From positions 1-30,277 of IMG/VR virus record IMGVR_UViG_3300025141_014374: 30,277 bases of DNA; one strand, 5' to 3'. Shown piece by piece: positions 7,955 through 16,314 of this stretch (position 1 is its first letter; each line of letters starts with the position of its first letter). The notes beneath the pieces are model-generated. The model saw nothing but the letters and a program-made list of their open reading frames with translations. It had not been told where the DNA came from and did not search any database. The DNA is from a virus. Made by a program: the position numbers and the translations under genes.

Positions 7955-9139
7955 ATGCCTAAAAAAAATAAAAAAAATGATGGCTTGGATGATTTTACGT
8001 CTGATCTCATTAAATCTTTGAATAAAGAATTTGGATCGAGGGTTGCGTATAATTTAGGCACCGATATTTCACCAACACATGTGAAACGTTGGATATCAAC
8101 AGGTTCTAAATTAATTGATTATATAGTTGCAAATCGTCGTAATGGTGGTTTACCTGAAGGTAGGATAGTCGAAATATTTGGTCCACCATCAATTGGAAAA
8201 TCACATTTGGCAATTCAGGTTGCCCGTACAACACAGCAAATGGGTGGTATGGTTGTTTATATTGACACTGAAAATGCAACATCGGTTGAAAACTTAGAGG
8301 CATTAGGTGTTGATATTACAAAACGTTTTGTGTTTATAGAAACATCGTGTACCGAAGATGTTTTTAAATTTACTGAATCAACAATATTAAAAGCAAAGGC
8401 AATGCATAAAGATGCTCCAATTACTATTATTTGGGATTCAGTTGCGGCTTCATCACCAAAGGCAGAACTATTAGGTGATTATGACAAGGATTCAATAGGG
8501 TTACAGGCCCGTGCAATTTCAAAAGGTATGAGGAAGATTACACAAATAATTGGAGATACAAATACGTTATTTTTAATTTTAAATCAAACTCGTACTAAAA
8601 TCGGTGTTATGTTTGGGGATCCAGATACTACACCTGGAGGCAAGGCAATTCCTTTTCATTCATCTGTGAGATTAAAACTTGGCGCTGGCCAACAAATTAA
8701 AAATAAAGATGGTGATGTTATTGGAATACATGTATGGGCAAAGACTGTAAAAAATAAGGTCGCACCCCCATTTAGAAAGGTTGAATTTGAAATTCATTTT
8801 GGTGTAGGTATCAAGGAACATGAACAAATTTTTGATCTTTTACGTAAACATGGTGAAGTTTGTGTTGATGGTAAATTAATTTCTGTTGGTGGTACTGGTG
8901 CGTGGAAAAATTTTACTGTCACAGATGCAAAATTAGGCGAAGTATTAATTGATAAAAAATTTCATAAGTCCGAATTTGATAAAATTATGATAGAACCAGA
9001 TTATAAACAATATTTTAATAATCTTTTTGAAAACGTAATGATTAAAAAATTTAATTTAGATTTAGATATAGATCCGGAATCTTATGAAGATATAAGGTCA
9101 TTAAATGATTTATCAGATGCTACAGAGATTAATGGTTGA
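7955..9139 (+). CDS. uvsX: RecA/UvsX-type recombinase
   Basis: A 394-residue ATP-dependent strand-exchange protein. Walker A is GPPSIGKS (76-83); the catalytic glutamate lies in VYIDTENATS (Glu106); Walker B is TIIWDSVAA (Asp161). The DNA-binding/L2 region NQTRTKIGVMFGDPDTTPGG (210-229) is strikingly close to bacterial RecA. Length is slightly above E. coli RecA (353) and close to T4 UvsX (391). The gene sits between SSB and the 5' nuclease and its stop TGA overlaps the next ATG, so recombination and replication functions are co-translated. It would load on SSB-coated DNA for recombination-dependent replication. Whether it is nearer to bacterial RecA or to UvsX needs a tree. Confidence 0.93.
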   Translation: MPKKNKKNDGLDDFTSDLIKSLNKEFGSRVAYNLGTDISPTHVKRWISTGSKLIDYIVANRRNGGLPEGRIVEIFGPPSIGKSHLAIQVARTTQQMGGMVVYIDTENATSVENLEALGVDITKRFVFIETSCTEDVFKFTESTILKAKAMHKDAPITIIWDSVAASSPKAELLGDYDKDSIGLQARAISKGMRKITQIIGDTNTLFLILNQTRTKIGVMFGDPDTTPGGKAIPFHSSVRLKLGAGQQIKNKDGDVIGIHVWAKTVKNKVAPPFRKVEFEIHFGVGIKEHEQIFDLLRKHGEVCVDGKLISVGGTGAWKNFTVTDAKLGEVLIDKKFHKSEFDKIMIEPDYKQYFNNLFENVMIKKFNLDLDIDPESYEDIRSLNDLSDATEING

Positions 9140-10098
9140 TGAATGAAGATAATAGGCCGATTTTAATAATTGATTCCTTAAATTTATTCATAAGAAATTA
9201 TGTTGTAAATCCGTCAATGACATCAAATGGTATACACTGTGGGGGGATTGTTGGTTATTTAAATTCAATTAGGTATTTGAATAATAAATTTTCCCCAAAA
9301 CAGATTATAATAGCATGGGAAAATAAAGGTTCTGCAAAACGTAGGGCAATTTATCCAGAGTATAAAGCCGGCAGAAAACCAGTTAAACCAAATAGATTTT
9401 ATGATGATGAAATTCCTGATAGTGAAGAGAATAAGGTTTGGCAAACAATTTTTTTAACAAAGATTTTAAATAATTTACCTATTTGTCAAATTTATGTTGA
9501 TGATTGTGAAGCAGATGATGTTATAGGATACTTGTGTAAATACAAATTAAAAGGCAAGAGAAAGCTAATAGTGTCATCTGATAAGGATATGTATCAATTA
9601 CTTGATGAATCAACACAAGTATATTCACCAATAAGAAAGGTAATAATTGATAATGCATATATGAAATCTGAATATAATTTAATACCAGAAAATTTTGTAT
9701 TATGTAAAGCAATTTGTGGTGATTCTTCTGATAATATACCTGGCGTTAAACGCGTCGGTTTTAAATCACTTATAAAACGTGTAAAGATTTTAAGTAATGA
9801 CACAGAAATATCATTGGATGATATTTTTGAATATTGTAAAAATGAAATAAAAACTTCAAAAATAAAACTGTATAGTAATATTATAGATGGTGAAGAGTTG
9901 GTTAAGCGTAATTTAAGATTAATGAATTTAGACACTGCAATGTTATCATTTGGGCAAATAAAAAAAATTGATTATGCTTTAGATACATTTAAATCAAAAA
10001 AAGACAAAATATCTATGATAAGAATGTTAATTAATACTGGAATCCAAAATGTTAATGTGGATTCAATTTTTTATTCAATGAATAGCATAAAGGGCTAA
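9139..10098 (+). CDS. 5'-3' exonuclease / flap endonuclease (T4 RNase H-like)
   Basis: A 319-residue FEN-family nuclease that would remove RNA primers and 5' flaps. The acidic metal-binding residues are all visible: LIIDSLN (Asp12), the YVDDCEADDVIGYL cluster (Asp121, Asp122, Glu124, Asp126, Asp127), VSSDKDMYQLL (Asp148, Asp150) and CGDSSDNIPGVKRVG (Asp195, Asp198), the last being the helix-hairpin-helix DNA-binding region. The chosen start is the ATG at 9139 that overlaps the recombinase stop (TGATG), rather than the TTG three bases upstream. Since the PolA-like protein in this window lacks its own 5' nuclease domain, this protein is its natural partner in Okazaki-fragment maturation. Confidence 0.92.
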   Translation: MNEDNRPILIIDSLNLFIRNYVVNPSMTSNGIHCGGIVGYLNSIRYLNNKFSPKQIIIAWENKGSAKRRAIYPEYKAGRKPVKPNRFYDDEIPDSEENKVWQTIFLTKILNNLPICQIYVDDCEADDVIGYLCKYKLKGKRKLIVSSDKDMYQLLDESTQVYSPIRKVIIDNAYMKSEYNLIPENFVLCKAICGDSSDNIPGVKRVGFKSLIKRVKILSNDTEISLDDIFEYCKNEIKTSKIKLYSNIIDGEELVKRNLRLMNLDTAMLSFGQIKKIDYALDTFKSKKDKISMIRMLINTGIQNVNVDSIFYSMNSIKG

Positions 10099-10100
10099 AT

Positions 10101-11519
10101 ATGGACTTACAACAAGATATTACGTTTGCAGATTATGGAAAATCATTTCAAGAAAAAATTTTACAGGCATTAATCAGTGATAAAAATTGGGCAGCACAAA
10201 TGTTTGAGGTGGCCAAGGTCGAATATTTTGAATTAAAATATTTGAGATTTTTGGTTGACAAATATTTTGAATATTATAAAAAATATCATGTTTTTCCAAC
10301 AATGCAATTATTAATTACAATTGTACGTGATTGTTTAAGAGAAGGAAATGACATAATTTTACGTGATCAAATTGTTGAATTTTTACATAGAATTAAGACA
10401 AATCCTGATATGGGTGATTTACAATACGTTAAAGATAAATCACTTGATTTCTGTAGGAAGCAAGCGTTAAAGGAAGCACTTGAGAGCGCTGTTGAATTAA
10501 TAGCAGTTGATAAATTGGATAATGTTTTAGGTGTTATAAAAGAGGCCCTTACAGTTGGTACAACACCTTCAATTGGGCATGATTTTATGAATGATTTTGA
10601 TACACGTTTTATAAAAATAAATAGAAATCCAGTACCAACTGGGCTTGATAAACTTGATACAAAAAATATTTTAAATGGTGGTTTAGGAAACGGTGAAATT
10701 GGCATAATCACAGCCCCAACCGGTGTTGGAAAATCACATTTCCTTGTTTCACTTGGGGCAAATGCAATAAAGCTTGGTAAAAATGTTTTACATTATACAT
10801 TTGAATTATGTGAAACCATTGTTGGCATTAGGTATGATTCATTTTTATGTGATATCCCAAGTAGTGATGTTATTAATTCTAAAAATTTAATTAAATCAAA
10901 GTATGAAAAGATGAAACTAGGGCGACTTTTTATTAAAGAATACCCAACGGGTTCTGCAACAATTATGACATTAAAAACTCATATTGAAAAATTGGCGCTG
11001 AAAGGATTTGTTCCAGATATTATTATTATAGATTATGCCGATATTATGCGTTCAACACGTAAATATGATTCTTTACGACATGAGTTAAAATTAATATATG
11101 AAGAATTAAGAAATCTTGCAATGGAGTTAAATCTACCGATTTGGAGTGCGTCACAAGCTAATCGTCAGGCTTCAAATGCTGATATTGTTGGACTTGAAAA
11201 TATGAGTGAAGCATATGGGAAAGCAATGATTGCAGATGTTGTATTATCATTGTCACGTAAGCCAGTTGAAAAAGCAAAAGGAACGGCAAGATTATTTATT
11301 GCAAAAAATAGGGCAGGCCGCGACGGTTTGGTTTATAATATTGGAATTGATACTTCAAAATCAAAATTTACGATTATTGATGATAATGTTTTGACATTTG
11401 AAGAATCTCAGAATTCTACTGAAAAAGAAATGAAAAATTTATTAAAATCAAAGTGGCAACAAATAGGAAAAAATAAGGATTTACAATTACTTAAAATTGT
11501 TGAGAAAAAATCAAAATAA
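10101..11519 (+). CDS. Replicative DNA helicase, DnaB / T4 gp41 type
   Basis: A 472-residue hexameric helicase subunit. The N-terminal 150 residues are helical, as in the DnaB N-terminal domain. The RecA-like motor domain begins near residue 180: Walker A is APTGVGKS (205-212), Walker B is DIIIIDYAD (Asp311), the sensor region is SASQANRQ (349-356), and an arginine-finger-type segment FIAKNRAGRDG lies at 399-409. It would unwind DNA ahead of the polymerases. No DnaG-type primase is encoded in the window, so the primase must lie elsewhere or be supplied by the host. Its ATG is 2 bases after the nuclease stop, keeping the four replication genes in one unit. Confidence 0.93.
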   Translation: MDLQQDITFADYGKSFQEKILQALISDKNWAAQMFEVAKVEYFELKYLRFLVDKYFEYYKKYHVFPTMQLLITIVRDCLREGNDIILRDQIVEFLHRIKTNPDMGDLQYVKDKSLDFCRKQALKEALESAVELIAVDKLDNVLGVIKEALTVGTTPSIGHDFMNDFDTRFIKINRNPVPTGLDKLDTKNILNGGLGNGEIGIITAPTGVGKSHFLVSLGANAIKLGKNVLHYTFELCETIVGIRYDSFLCDIPSSDVINSKNLIKSKYEKMKLGRLFIKEYPTGSATIMTLKTHIEKLALKGFVPDIIIIDYADIMRSTRKYDSLRHELKLIYEELRNLAMELNLPIWSASQANRQASNADIVGLENMSEAYGKAMIADVVLSLSRKPVEKAKGTARLFIAKNRAGRDGLVYNIGIDTSKSKFTIIDDNVLTFEESQNSTEKEMKNLLKSKWQQIGKNKDLQLLKIVEKKSK

Positions 11520-11534
11520 TATGTATTATTTTTT
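11513..11534 (+). terminator. Possible weak AT-only hairpin after the helicase gene
   Basis: Inverted repeat AAAATAATA-TG-TATTATTTT followed by two more T residues, overlapping the helicase stop codon. It has no G:C pairs, so it would be a weak terminator at best; a TATAAT (11537-11542) just downstream might start transcription of the RNR gene. Both are speculative in DNA this AT-rich. Confidence 0.2.
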
Positions 11535-11562
11535 GGTATAATTGATTTATAGGGGTGTGTGA

Positions 11563-13983
11563 ATGTATAGTACAAACATTGTTAGTGAAAAAACATTAAA
11601 ATATTTTGATGGTGATGAACTTGCAACCAATGTTTTTATGACAAAATATGCATTAAAAGACAAGGATGGTAACTTTATTGAATCCACGCCAGATGATATG
11701 CATAAACGTTTGGCAAAAGAATTTGCTAGAATAGAGAAAAAATTTGGTAAAAATGGTATTTCAGAAGAAAAAATTTATGAATTATTAAAAGATTTTAAAT
11801 ATATCGTTCCGCAGGGTTCACCAATGATGGGCATTGGCAATAACTATGTAAATGTATCACTTTCAAATTGTGTTGTAATAAACTCACCAGATGATAATAT
11901 TTCATCAATTATGGATGCAGGAAAAGAGCTTGCGAATCTTTTTAAACGTCGGTGCGGCGTCGGGTTGGATATATCAAATCTTAGGCCAGAAAATGCACCT
12001 GTAAATAATTCTGCCGGCACTACAACTGGCGCTTGGTCATTCGCAGATTTTTATTCATATGTTTGTCGAATGATAGGTCAAAATGGCCGCCGTGGTGCAT
12101 TAATGATAACAATGGACATTAGGCACCCTGATATTGAACGATTTATTGATATGAAACATGACCTTGAAAAGGTTACAGGTGCAAACGTTTCTGTTAAAAT
12201 TACTGATGATTTTATGCGAGCAGTTGAACATAACAATAGTTATGCTTTAAGATACCCAGTTGATTCTGAACCATCAAATTATCAAATTGCAACGGAAATT
12301 CAAGCTCGTGATATTTGGAATAAAATTATTAATTCTGCAACAAAAACAGCCGAACCAGGTATTTTAATGTGGGATAATATAATAAATTATTTACCTGCAG
12401 AATCATATGCTGATGACGGATTTAAAACAATATCAACAAATCCATGTGCTGAAATTCCATTATCGGCTTATGATAGTTGTCGATTAATATCAATTAATTT
12501 AAAGAATTTTGTAAAGAAGAAATTTACAAAAAATGCTTATTTTGATTTTGATTATTTTAAATATGTTGTTAAACATGCAATGAGGTTATCTGATGATTTA
12601 ATTGAACTTGAAATTGAAAAACTTAATAAAATTATAAAAATATCTGATACAGATAGTGAAAAGAAATTGTGGAAAAAACTCCTAAAAGCATGTGAAATTG
12701 GTCGTCGTACCGGTTTAGGAACACATGGTTTGGCTGATGCAGTTGCATGTTTAAATCTACCTTATGATTCCGGTGATTCATTACAAGTAATTGATAACAT
12801 TTATGAAACATTAAAAATTCAGGCATATACGACCAGTATTGATTTGGCAAAGGAAAGGGGATCATTTTCAATTTTTAATTGGGAAAAGGAAAAAAATAAT
12901 AAATACATTAAAAATTTGCCGCAAGATATTCAGGATTTAATAGAAAAATACGGTCGCAGAAATATATCAATTTTAACAAATGCTCCGACCGGTTCTGTTT
13001 CAATAATGTCACAAACAAGTTCTGGTTTGGAACCTGTTTTTCGTAATTTCTATATTAGACGAAGAAAATTAAGTCATAACGAACAAAATCTTAAACCAGA
13101 CTTTATAGATGATATAGGTGATAAATGGTTAGAATATAAAGTATATCATCATAACATTAGGGAATGGGTTGAACAATTTGATGATAAGATACCTGATTTT
13201 TTTATGACTAGTGACCAGATTGATTGGCAAAAAAGGGTTAAGATACAATCAATAATTCAAAAACATATTGATCATGCAATTAGTTCAACAATTAATTTAC
13301 CAAAAGATATCAATCCAAAAATAGTTGGTGATTTATATATGCAAGGTTGGAAATCAGGTTTAAAGGGAATAACCGTGTATGTTGACGGATCGAGATCAGG
13401 TGTTTTAATTACTGAAGATAATAGAAAAGAAAATTTCCCACAAAACGGTGCACCAAAACGTCCTAAAGAATTGACATGTGATATCCACCATACGACAATT
13501 AAAGGTGAAAAATGGACAATATTGATAGGCTTACATAGTGATAAACCGTATGAAGTTTTAGGTGGGTTATCAAATTTAATTGAAATTCCAAAAACATATA
13601 CATCTGGCGTTCTTACAAAGCATCATTTTAAAACAAAAAATAATAGATATGATCTTTCATTTGGATATAATGGTGATGTTATAACGATAAAAGATGTTGT
13701 CAAGGTATTCGATAACGCAAATAATTCAGCCTTTACACGTATGATTTCCCTTGCCCTCCGTCACGGTGCAAAACCAAGTTTTCTTGTTGAACAACTTCAA
13801 AAAGATAGGGATAGCGATATGTTCAGTTTTGCAAAGTGTATTGCAAGAATACTTAAAAATTATATCAAAGATGGTGAAGAAGCATATTCTGACAAGGCAT
13901 GTTCTGAGTGTTTAACAGAGGCACTTGTTTATCAAGATGGATGTGTAATATGTAAAAATTGCGGTTGGAGTATGTGTGCTTAA
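11563..13983 (+). CDS. nrdJ: Class II (adenosylcobalamin-dependent) ribonucleotide reductase
   Basis: An 806-residue single-subunit reductase that converts ribonucleotides to deoxyribonucleotides. Active-site elements are visible: redox cysteine Cys103 (SLSNCVVIN), the NPCAEIPL motif with Asn293, thiyl Cys295 and Glu297, second redox cysteine Cys306 eleven residues later, the phosphate-binding APTGSVSIMSQ segment, and a C-terminal Cys cluster (Cys780, 783, 794, 797, 800 and 805) typical of the class II tail that re-reduces the active site and binds zinc. No separate NrdB radical subunit or NrdG activase is seen nearby, consistent with class II and with dependence on host B12. Its start follows AGGGGTGTG. 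It works with ThyX and the dUTPase-like enzyme to feed phage DNA synthesis without oxygen dependence. Confidence 0.92.
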   Translation: MYSTNIVSEKTLKYFDGDELATNVFMTKYALKDKDGNFIESTPDDMHKRLAKEFARIEKKFGKNGISEEKIYELLKDFKYIVPQGSPMMGIGNNYVNVSLSNCVVINSPDDNISSIMDAGKELANLFKRRCGVGLDISNLRPENAPVNNSAGTTTGAWSFADFYSYVCRMIGQNGRRGALMITMDIRHPDIERFIDMKHDLEKVTGANVSVKITDDFMRAVEHNNSYALRYPVDSEPSNYQIATEIQARDIWNKIINSATKTAEPGILMWDNIINYLPAESYADDGFKTISTNPCAEIPLSAYDSCRLISINLKNFVKKKFTKNAYFDFDYFKYVVKHAMRLSDDLIELEIEKLNKIIKISDTDSEKKLWKKLLKACEIGRRTGLGTHGLADAVACLNLPYDSGDSLQVIDNIYETLKIQAYTTSIDLAKERGSFSIFNWEKEKNNKYIKNLPQDIQDLIEKYGRRNISILTNAPTGSVSIMSQTSSGLEPVFRNFYIRRRKLSHNEQNLKPDFIDDIGDKWLEYKVYHHNIREWVEQFDDKIPDFFMTSDQIDWQKRVKIQSIIQKHIDHAISSTINLPKDINPKIVGDLYMQGWKSGLKGITVYVDGSRSGVLITEDNRKENFPQNGAPKRPKELTCDIHHTTIKGEKWTILIGLHSDKPYEVLGGLSNLIEIPKTYTSGVLTKHHFKTKNNRYDLSFGYNGDVITIKDVVKVFDNANNSAFTRMISLALRHGAKPSFLVEQLQKDRDSDMFSFAKCIARILKNYIKDGEEAYSDKACSECLTEALVYQDGCVICKNCGWSMCA

Positions 13984-14197
13984 AGTTGGGCCAGGCGATT
14001 TAATCCAAGTTAAACCAGAACATGACATAATTAATAAGGTTTCATATGAAACGCTTGTGTATTATAGCAAATTTTATGATAATTCATTATTTGAAAAACA
14101 TGGTATAATAATAAAAAAAATAAAGAATAATTTTTTGGTGTATATACAGTGTGGGTATTACAATTTAAAAAATCATGATTTTTTAAAAATAAAATAG
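13976..14197 (+). CDS. Hypothetical 73-residue protein, possible SH3-like barrel
   Basis: Starts with GTG overlapping the end of the RNR gene by eight bases. The sequence LKVGPGDLIQVKPE followed by GIIIKKIKNNFLVYIQCGYYNL has the alternating hydrophobic pattern of a small beta-barrel such as SH3/KOW folds. It resembles in size and layout the 18171-18389 protein, which also begins with a KxGDFVRLK-type strand. No catalytic motif. Function unknown. Confidence 0.55.
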   Translation: MLKVGPGDLIQVKPEHDIINKVSYETLVYYSKFYDNSLFEKHGIIIKKIKNNFLVYIQCGYYNLKNHDFLKIK

Positions 14198-14211
14198 GTA
14201 TTGTAGCTAAA

Positions 14212-14571
14212 ATGAATAATATAATATACGTTCAGAAACCATGGGGTGATGAAAAAATCTGGGCAAAAACTGATAAATATGTGGGAAAAATCTTAACAAT
14301 TAAGTCGGGACATAAATTATCAAGGCAGTATCATAATGAAAAGGATGAAACAATCTATGTTTTAAAAGGTGATCTTATGTTAGAGATTGGAAAAGATGAT
14401 AATATGGAAAAATTATTATTAGTTCCAGGTTCATGTTACAGGATTTATCCAAATACGGTCCATCGTTTTATTGCAGGTGATTATGATTGTGTGTTATTAG
14501 AGGTATCTACCCCGGAATTGGATGACGTTGTCAGATTAGAAGATGATTATGATCGGGCAAAATACAAATAA
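14212..14571 (+). CDS. Cupin protein, mannose-6-phosphate isomerase / ManC C-terminal type
   Basis: A 119-residue single cupin domain. It opens with YVQKPWGDEKIW (residues 6-17), the hallmark of sugar-phosphate isomerase cupins, and has SRQYHNEKDETIYVLKG (37-53), giving metal ligands Gln39, His41 and Glu46, with the fourth ligand His84 in PNTVHRF. The family includes mannose-6-phosphate isomerase type II and the C-terminal domain of GDP-mannose pyrophosphorylase; a stand-alone copy may alter sugar pools or host surface polysaccharide, or act on another small ligand. No other sugar gene is seen in the window, so its pathway is unknown. Confidence 0.8.
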   Translation: MNNIIYVQKPWGDEKIWAKTDKYVGKILTIKSGHKLSRQYHNEKDETIYVLKGDLMLEIGKDDNMEKLLLVPGSCYRIYPNTVHRFIAGDYDCVLLEVSTPELDDVVRLEDDYDRAKYK

Positions 14572-14574
14572 AAC

Positions 14575-14970
14575 ATGAAAATTAAAGTAATGGCAACGTT
14601 TTTTCTTGTGATTATTTCATTTACGGGATATTATATTTATGAAATGATTAATTCTTTGCAAGAAGAAAAACATATATTTCAAGAAAAAATTGTAAAATTA
14701 AAAGAAAGATTTATTGCATGTGAAACAACATGCAAAGAGCCTATTTGTGGTGCCGGTGACGAGTATCAAGGCGATGTAAGATACATAGACTGTGGTGAAT
14801 CTTTTATAGAAAGGTGGGCAACATGCGTTTGTACAACAATGTGTTTGGAAGACTTTACTGTTGTTGTAACCAACAGATCACGGTGTAGGGATTGGCCAAG
14901 TGTCCCTATTCAAATAAGGCCAGAGCCGAATGAAGAAGATGAAGAAGTTGAAGAAGAAGATGAAGAATGA
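14575..14970 (+). CDS. Membrane-anchored Cys-rich protein with acidic tail
   Basis: A 131-residue protein. Residues 5-21 form one hydrophobic helix (VMATFFLVIISFTGYYI), followed by a short coiled-coil-like stretch to about residue 47. Then comes a Cys-rich domain with nine cysteines (CETTCKEPICG, DCGE, CVCTTMC, RCRDW), suggesting disulfides in the periplasm or outside. The last 16 residues are almost all Asp/Glu. No family is recognised. It lies just before the lysis cluster; a membrane-tethered periplasmic protein could be a spanin-like or superinfection-exclusion component, but this is guesswork. Its acidic end overlaps the start of ThyX in another frame. Confidence 0.6.
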   Translation: MKIKVMATFFLVIISFTGYYIYEMINSLQEEKHIFQEKIVKLKERFIACETTCKEPICGAGDEYQGDVRYIDCGESFIERWATCVCTTMCLEDFTVVVTNRSRCRDWPSVPIQIRPEPNEEDEEVEEEDEE

Positions 14971-15670
14971 AATTGAACTTTTCGATGATAAAATTGGTTT
15001 TGTTGGGTACGTTTCCCATATGGGTACCGATGTTACAGTTGTTAATAGTGCTCGTGTCAGTTTCGGTAAGCGTGTTGATGATCTTAATGAGCGTGATAAA
15101 AGGTTAATTAAATACCTCATAAAAAATAAACATACCTCAACATTGGAACACTGTGTAGTTACTTTTAGGTTTAAGGTACCTTTATTTATTAGATCACAAC
15201 ACCATAGGCATCGAACATGGTCTTATAATGAAATATCACGACGATATACAGATTTTAATTTAGAATTTTATGAACCTAAACAATTTAGAAAACAGAGTGA
15301 TTCAAATAGACAGGCTTCTACGGATGAAATATTTGATCCATTAATGTCAATCGGAATGTCAAGCGAAACGGCCGCAAGGGCGTCTGATATCCTTAAAGAA
15401 CACCATGATGCTTCACTTTATATTTATAACAAACTTTTAGAAGCAGGGGTATGTCGCGAACAAGCAAGAGGTGCTTTGCCTCAAAATTTATATACAGAAT
15501 ATTATGGTACAGTTAATCTTAATAATCTATTTAAATTTATTGATTTAAGGATGCACGAAGGAGCACAGTGGGAAATTCAACAGGTTGCTAAGGCATGTTT
15601 GAGTATCACGAAAAAATTATTTCCAGTGACTGTAAAATCTTATATGGAAATTAAAGGGAAAAAAAGTTGA
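14960..15670 (+). CDS. thyX: Flavin-dependent thymidylate synthase
   Basis: A 236-residue enzyme that methylates dUMP to dTMP using FAD and methylenetetrahydrofolate. The family signature RHR-x7-S is present as RHRTWSYNEIS (residues 83-93), followed by RRYTDF. VVNSARVSFGKR (27-38) and ARGALPQNLYTEYYGT (169-184), then LRMHEGAQWEIQ (196-207), are the other conserved blocks around substrate and flavin. An upstream ATG at 14930 is in frame but would add MKKMKKLKKK; the ATG at 14960 gives the usual N terminus (MKNEIELFDDKIGFV) and is preferred. The gene overlaps the previous one by 11 bases. Together with NrdJ it secures dTTP during infection. Confidence 0.93.
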   Translation: MKNEIELFDDKIGFVGYVSHMGTDVTVVNSARVSFGKRVDDLNERDKRLIKYLIKNKHTSTLEHCVVTFRFKVPLFIRSQHHRHRTWSYNEISRRYTDFNLEFYEPKQFRKQSDSNRQASTDEIFDPLMSIGMSSETAARASDILKEHHDASLYIYNKLLEAGVCREQARGALPQNLYTEYYGTVNLNNLFKFIDLRMHEGAQWEIQQVAKACLSITKKLFPVTVKSYMEIKGKKS

Positions 15671-16290
15671 ATACTGTAATTTTTATTTTACATAGTTTAT
15701 TGTGTACTATTGATTTACCACAAACATATGAAGAAATTTATAATCAAGCTCTTTATAATTGTGGCGGTACAAGTGTACCATTAAGCGAGGAACGTGAAAG
15801 TGTAATGAAAGATTTAATATCGGTTGAAAAAAATTTTTTTCTAGATCATCCTGAAATTCCACGCTCCTTAAGAGGAATGTCTATTGCTGCAGCATGTATC
15901 GAAAGTCGTTATAATCCACAAGCTCGTGGCGATTGGCGAACGAATAAACGAGGAAAGCGAGTTGCAAAAGCCCGTGGAGTATTACAGTTGTGGCCTTGGT
16001 GGGTAAAAAAATATAAAATTGATAGAGATGATTATATAAAGGCATCAAATGTTTGGCTGGAAAAGATTGCGTATCAATATCAAAAAAATAAACGCCTTCG
16101 CCGCTGCCCAACTTCTTTTTCAGAAAAACGAAAGTGGATTGCAGCGTGGGTACAAACAACGCGGGGAAATGTTAATCGACAAAATCGTTATCGTTGTTAT
16201 CAAATGCCAAGCCATTATAATTTATTAAAAAGATGGATTAGGAATATTGAACGTGAGAGAATAAATATCAATACAGAATGTGGCTGTTAA
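15667..16290 (+). CDS. Lytic transglycosylase-like (SLT-fold) protein
   Basis: A 207-residue protein with SIAAACIESRYNPQARGDW (72-90), where Glu79-Ser80 matches the catalytic 'ES' of SLT/goose lysozyme-type enzymes, followed by ARGVLQLWPWW (102-112), matching the conserved Gly-x-x-Gln-x-x-P stretch. It would cleave glycan strands of peptidoglycan. The first 15 residues are hydrophobic without a positive charge, so a signal sequence is possible but weak. The start is TTG overlapping the ThyX stop, supported by AAAGGG at suitable spacing. It is rich in Arg and Trp at the C terminus. It is followed by an exported hydrolase and a muramidase, suggesting a lysis role, though a virion-borne role is also possible. 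Confidence 0.72.
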   Translation: MNTVIFILHSLLCTIDLPQTYEEIYNQALYNCGGTSVPLSEERESVMKDLISVEKNFFLDHPEIPRSLRGMSIAAACIESRYNPQARGDWRTNKRGKRVAKARGVLQLWPWWVKKYKIDRDDYIKASNVWLEKIAYQYQKNKRLRRCPTSFSEKRKWIAAWVQTTRGNVNRQNRYRCYQMPSHYNLLKRWIRNIERERININTECGC

Positions 16291-16314
16291 TATATGATAT
16301 AGGGGATAGGCGAG

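Noticed and set aside
9594-9935. A 113-codon minus-strand open frame inside the 5' nuclease gene
   Set aside because: The plus strand carries all conserved FEN motifs over the same bases; the minus frame has no recognisable motif or ribosome binding site.
10367-10711. A 114-codon minus-strand open frame within the helicase gene
   Set aside because: It lies opposite conserved DnaB-type sequence including the start of the Walker A region and shows no independent coding features.
11537-11542. TATAAT as a sigma-70 -10 box before the ribonucleotide reductase gene
   Set aside because: No acceptable -35 element 16-18 bases upstream, and such hexamers are expected by chance in DNA this AT-rich.
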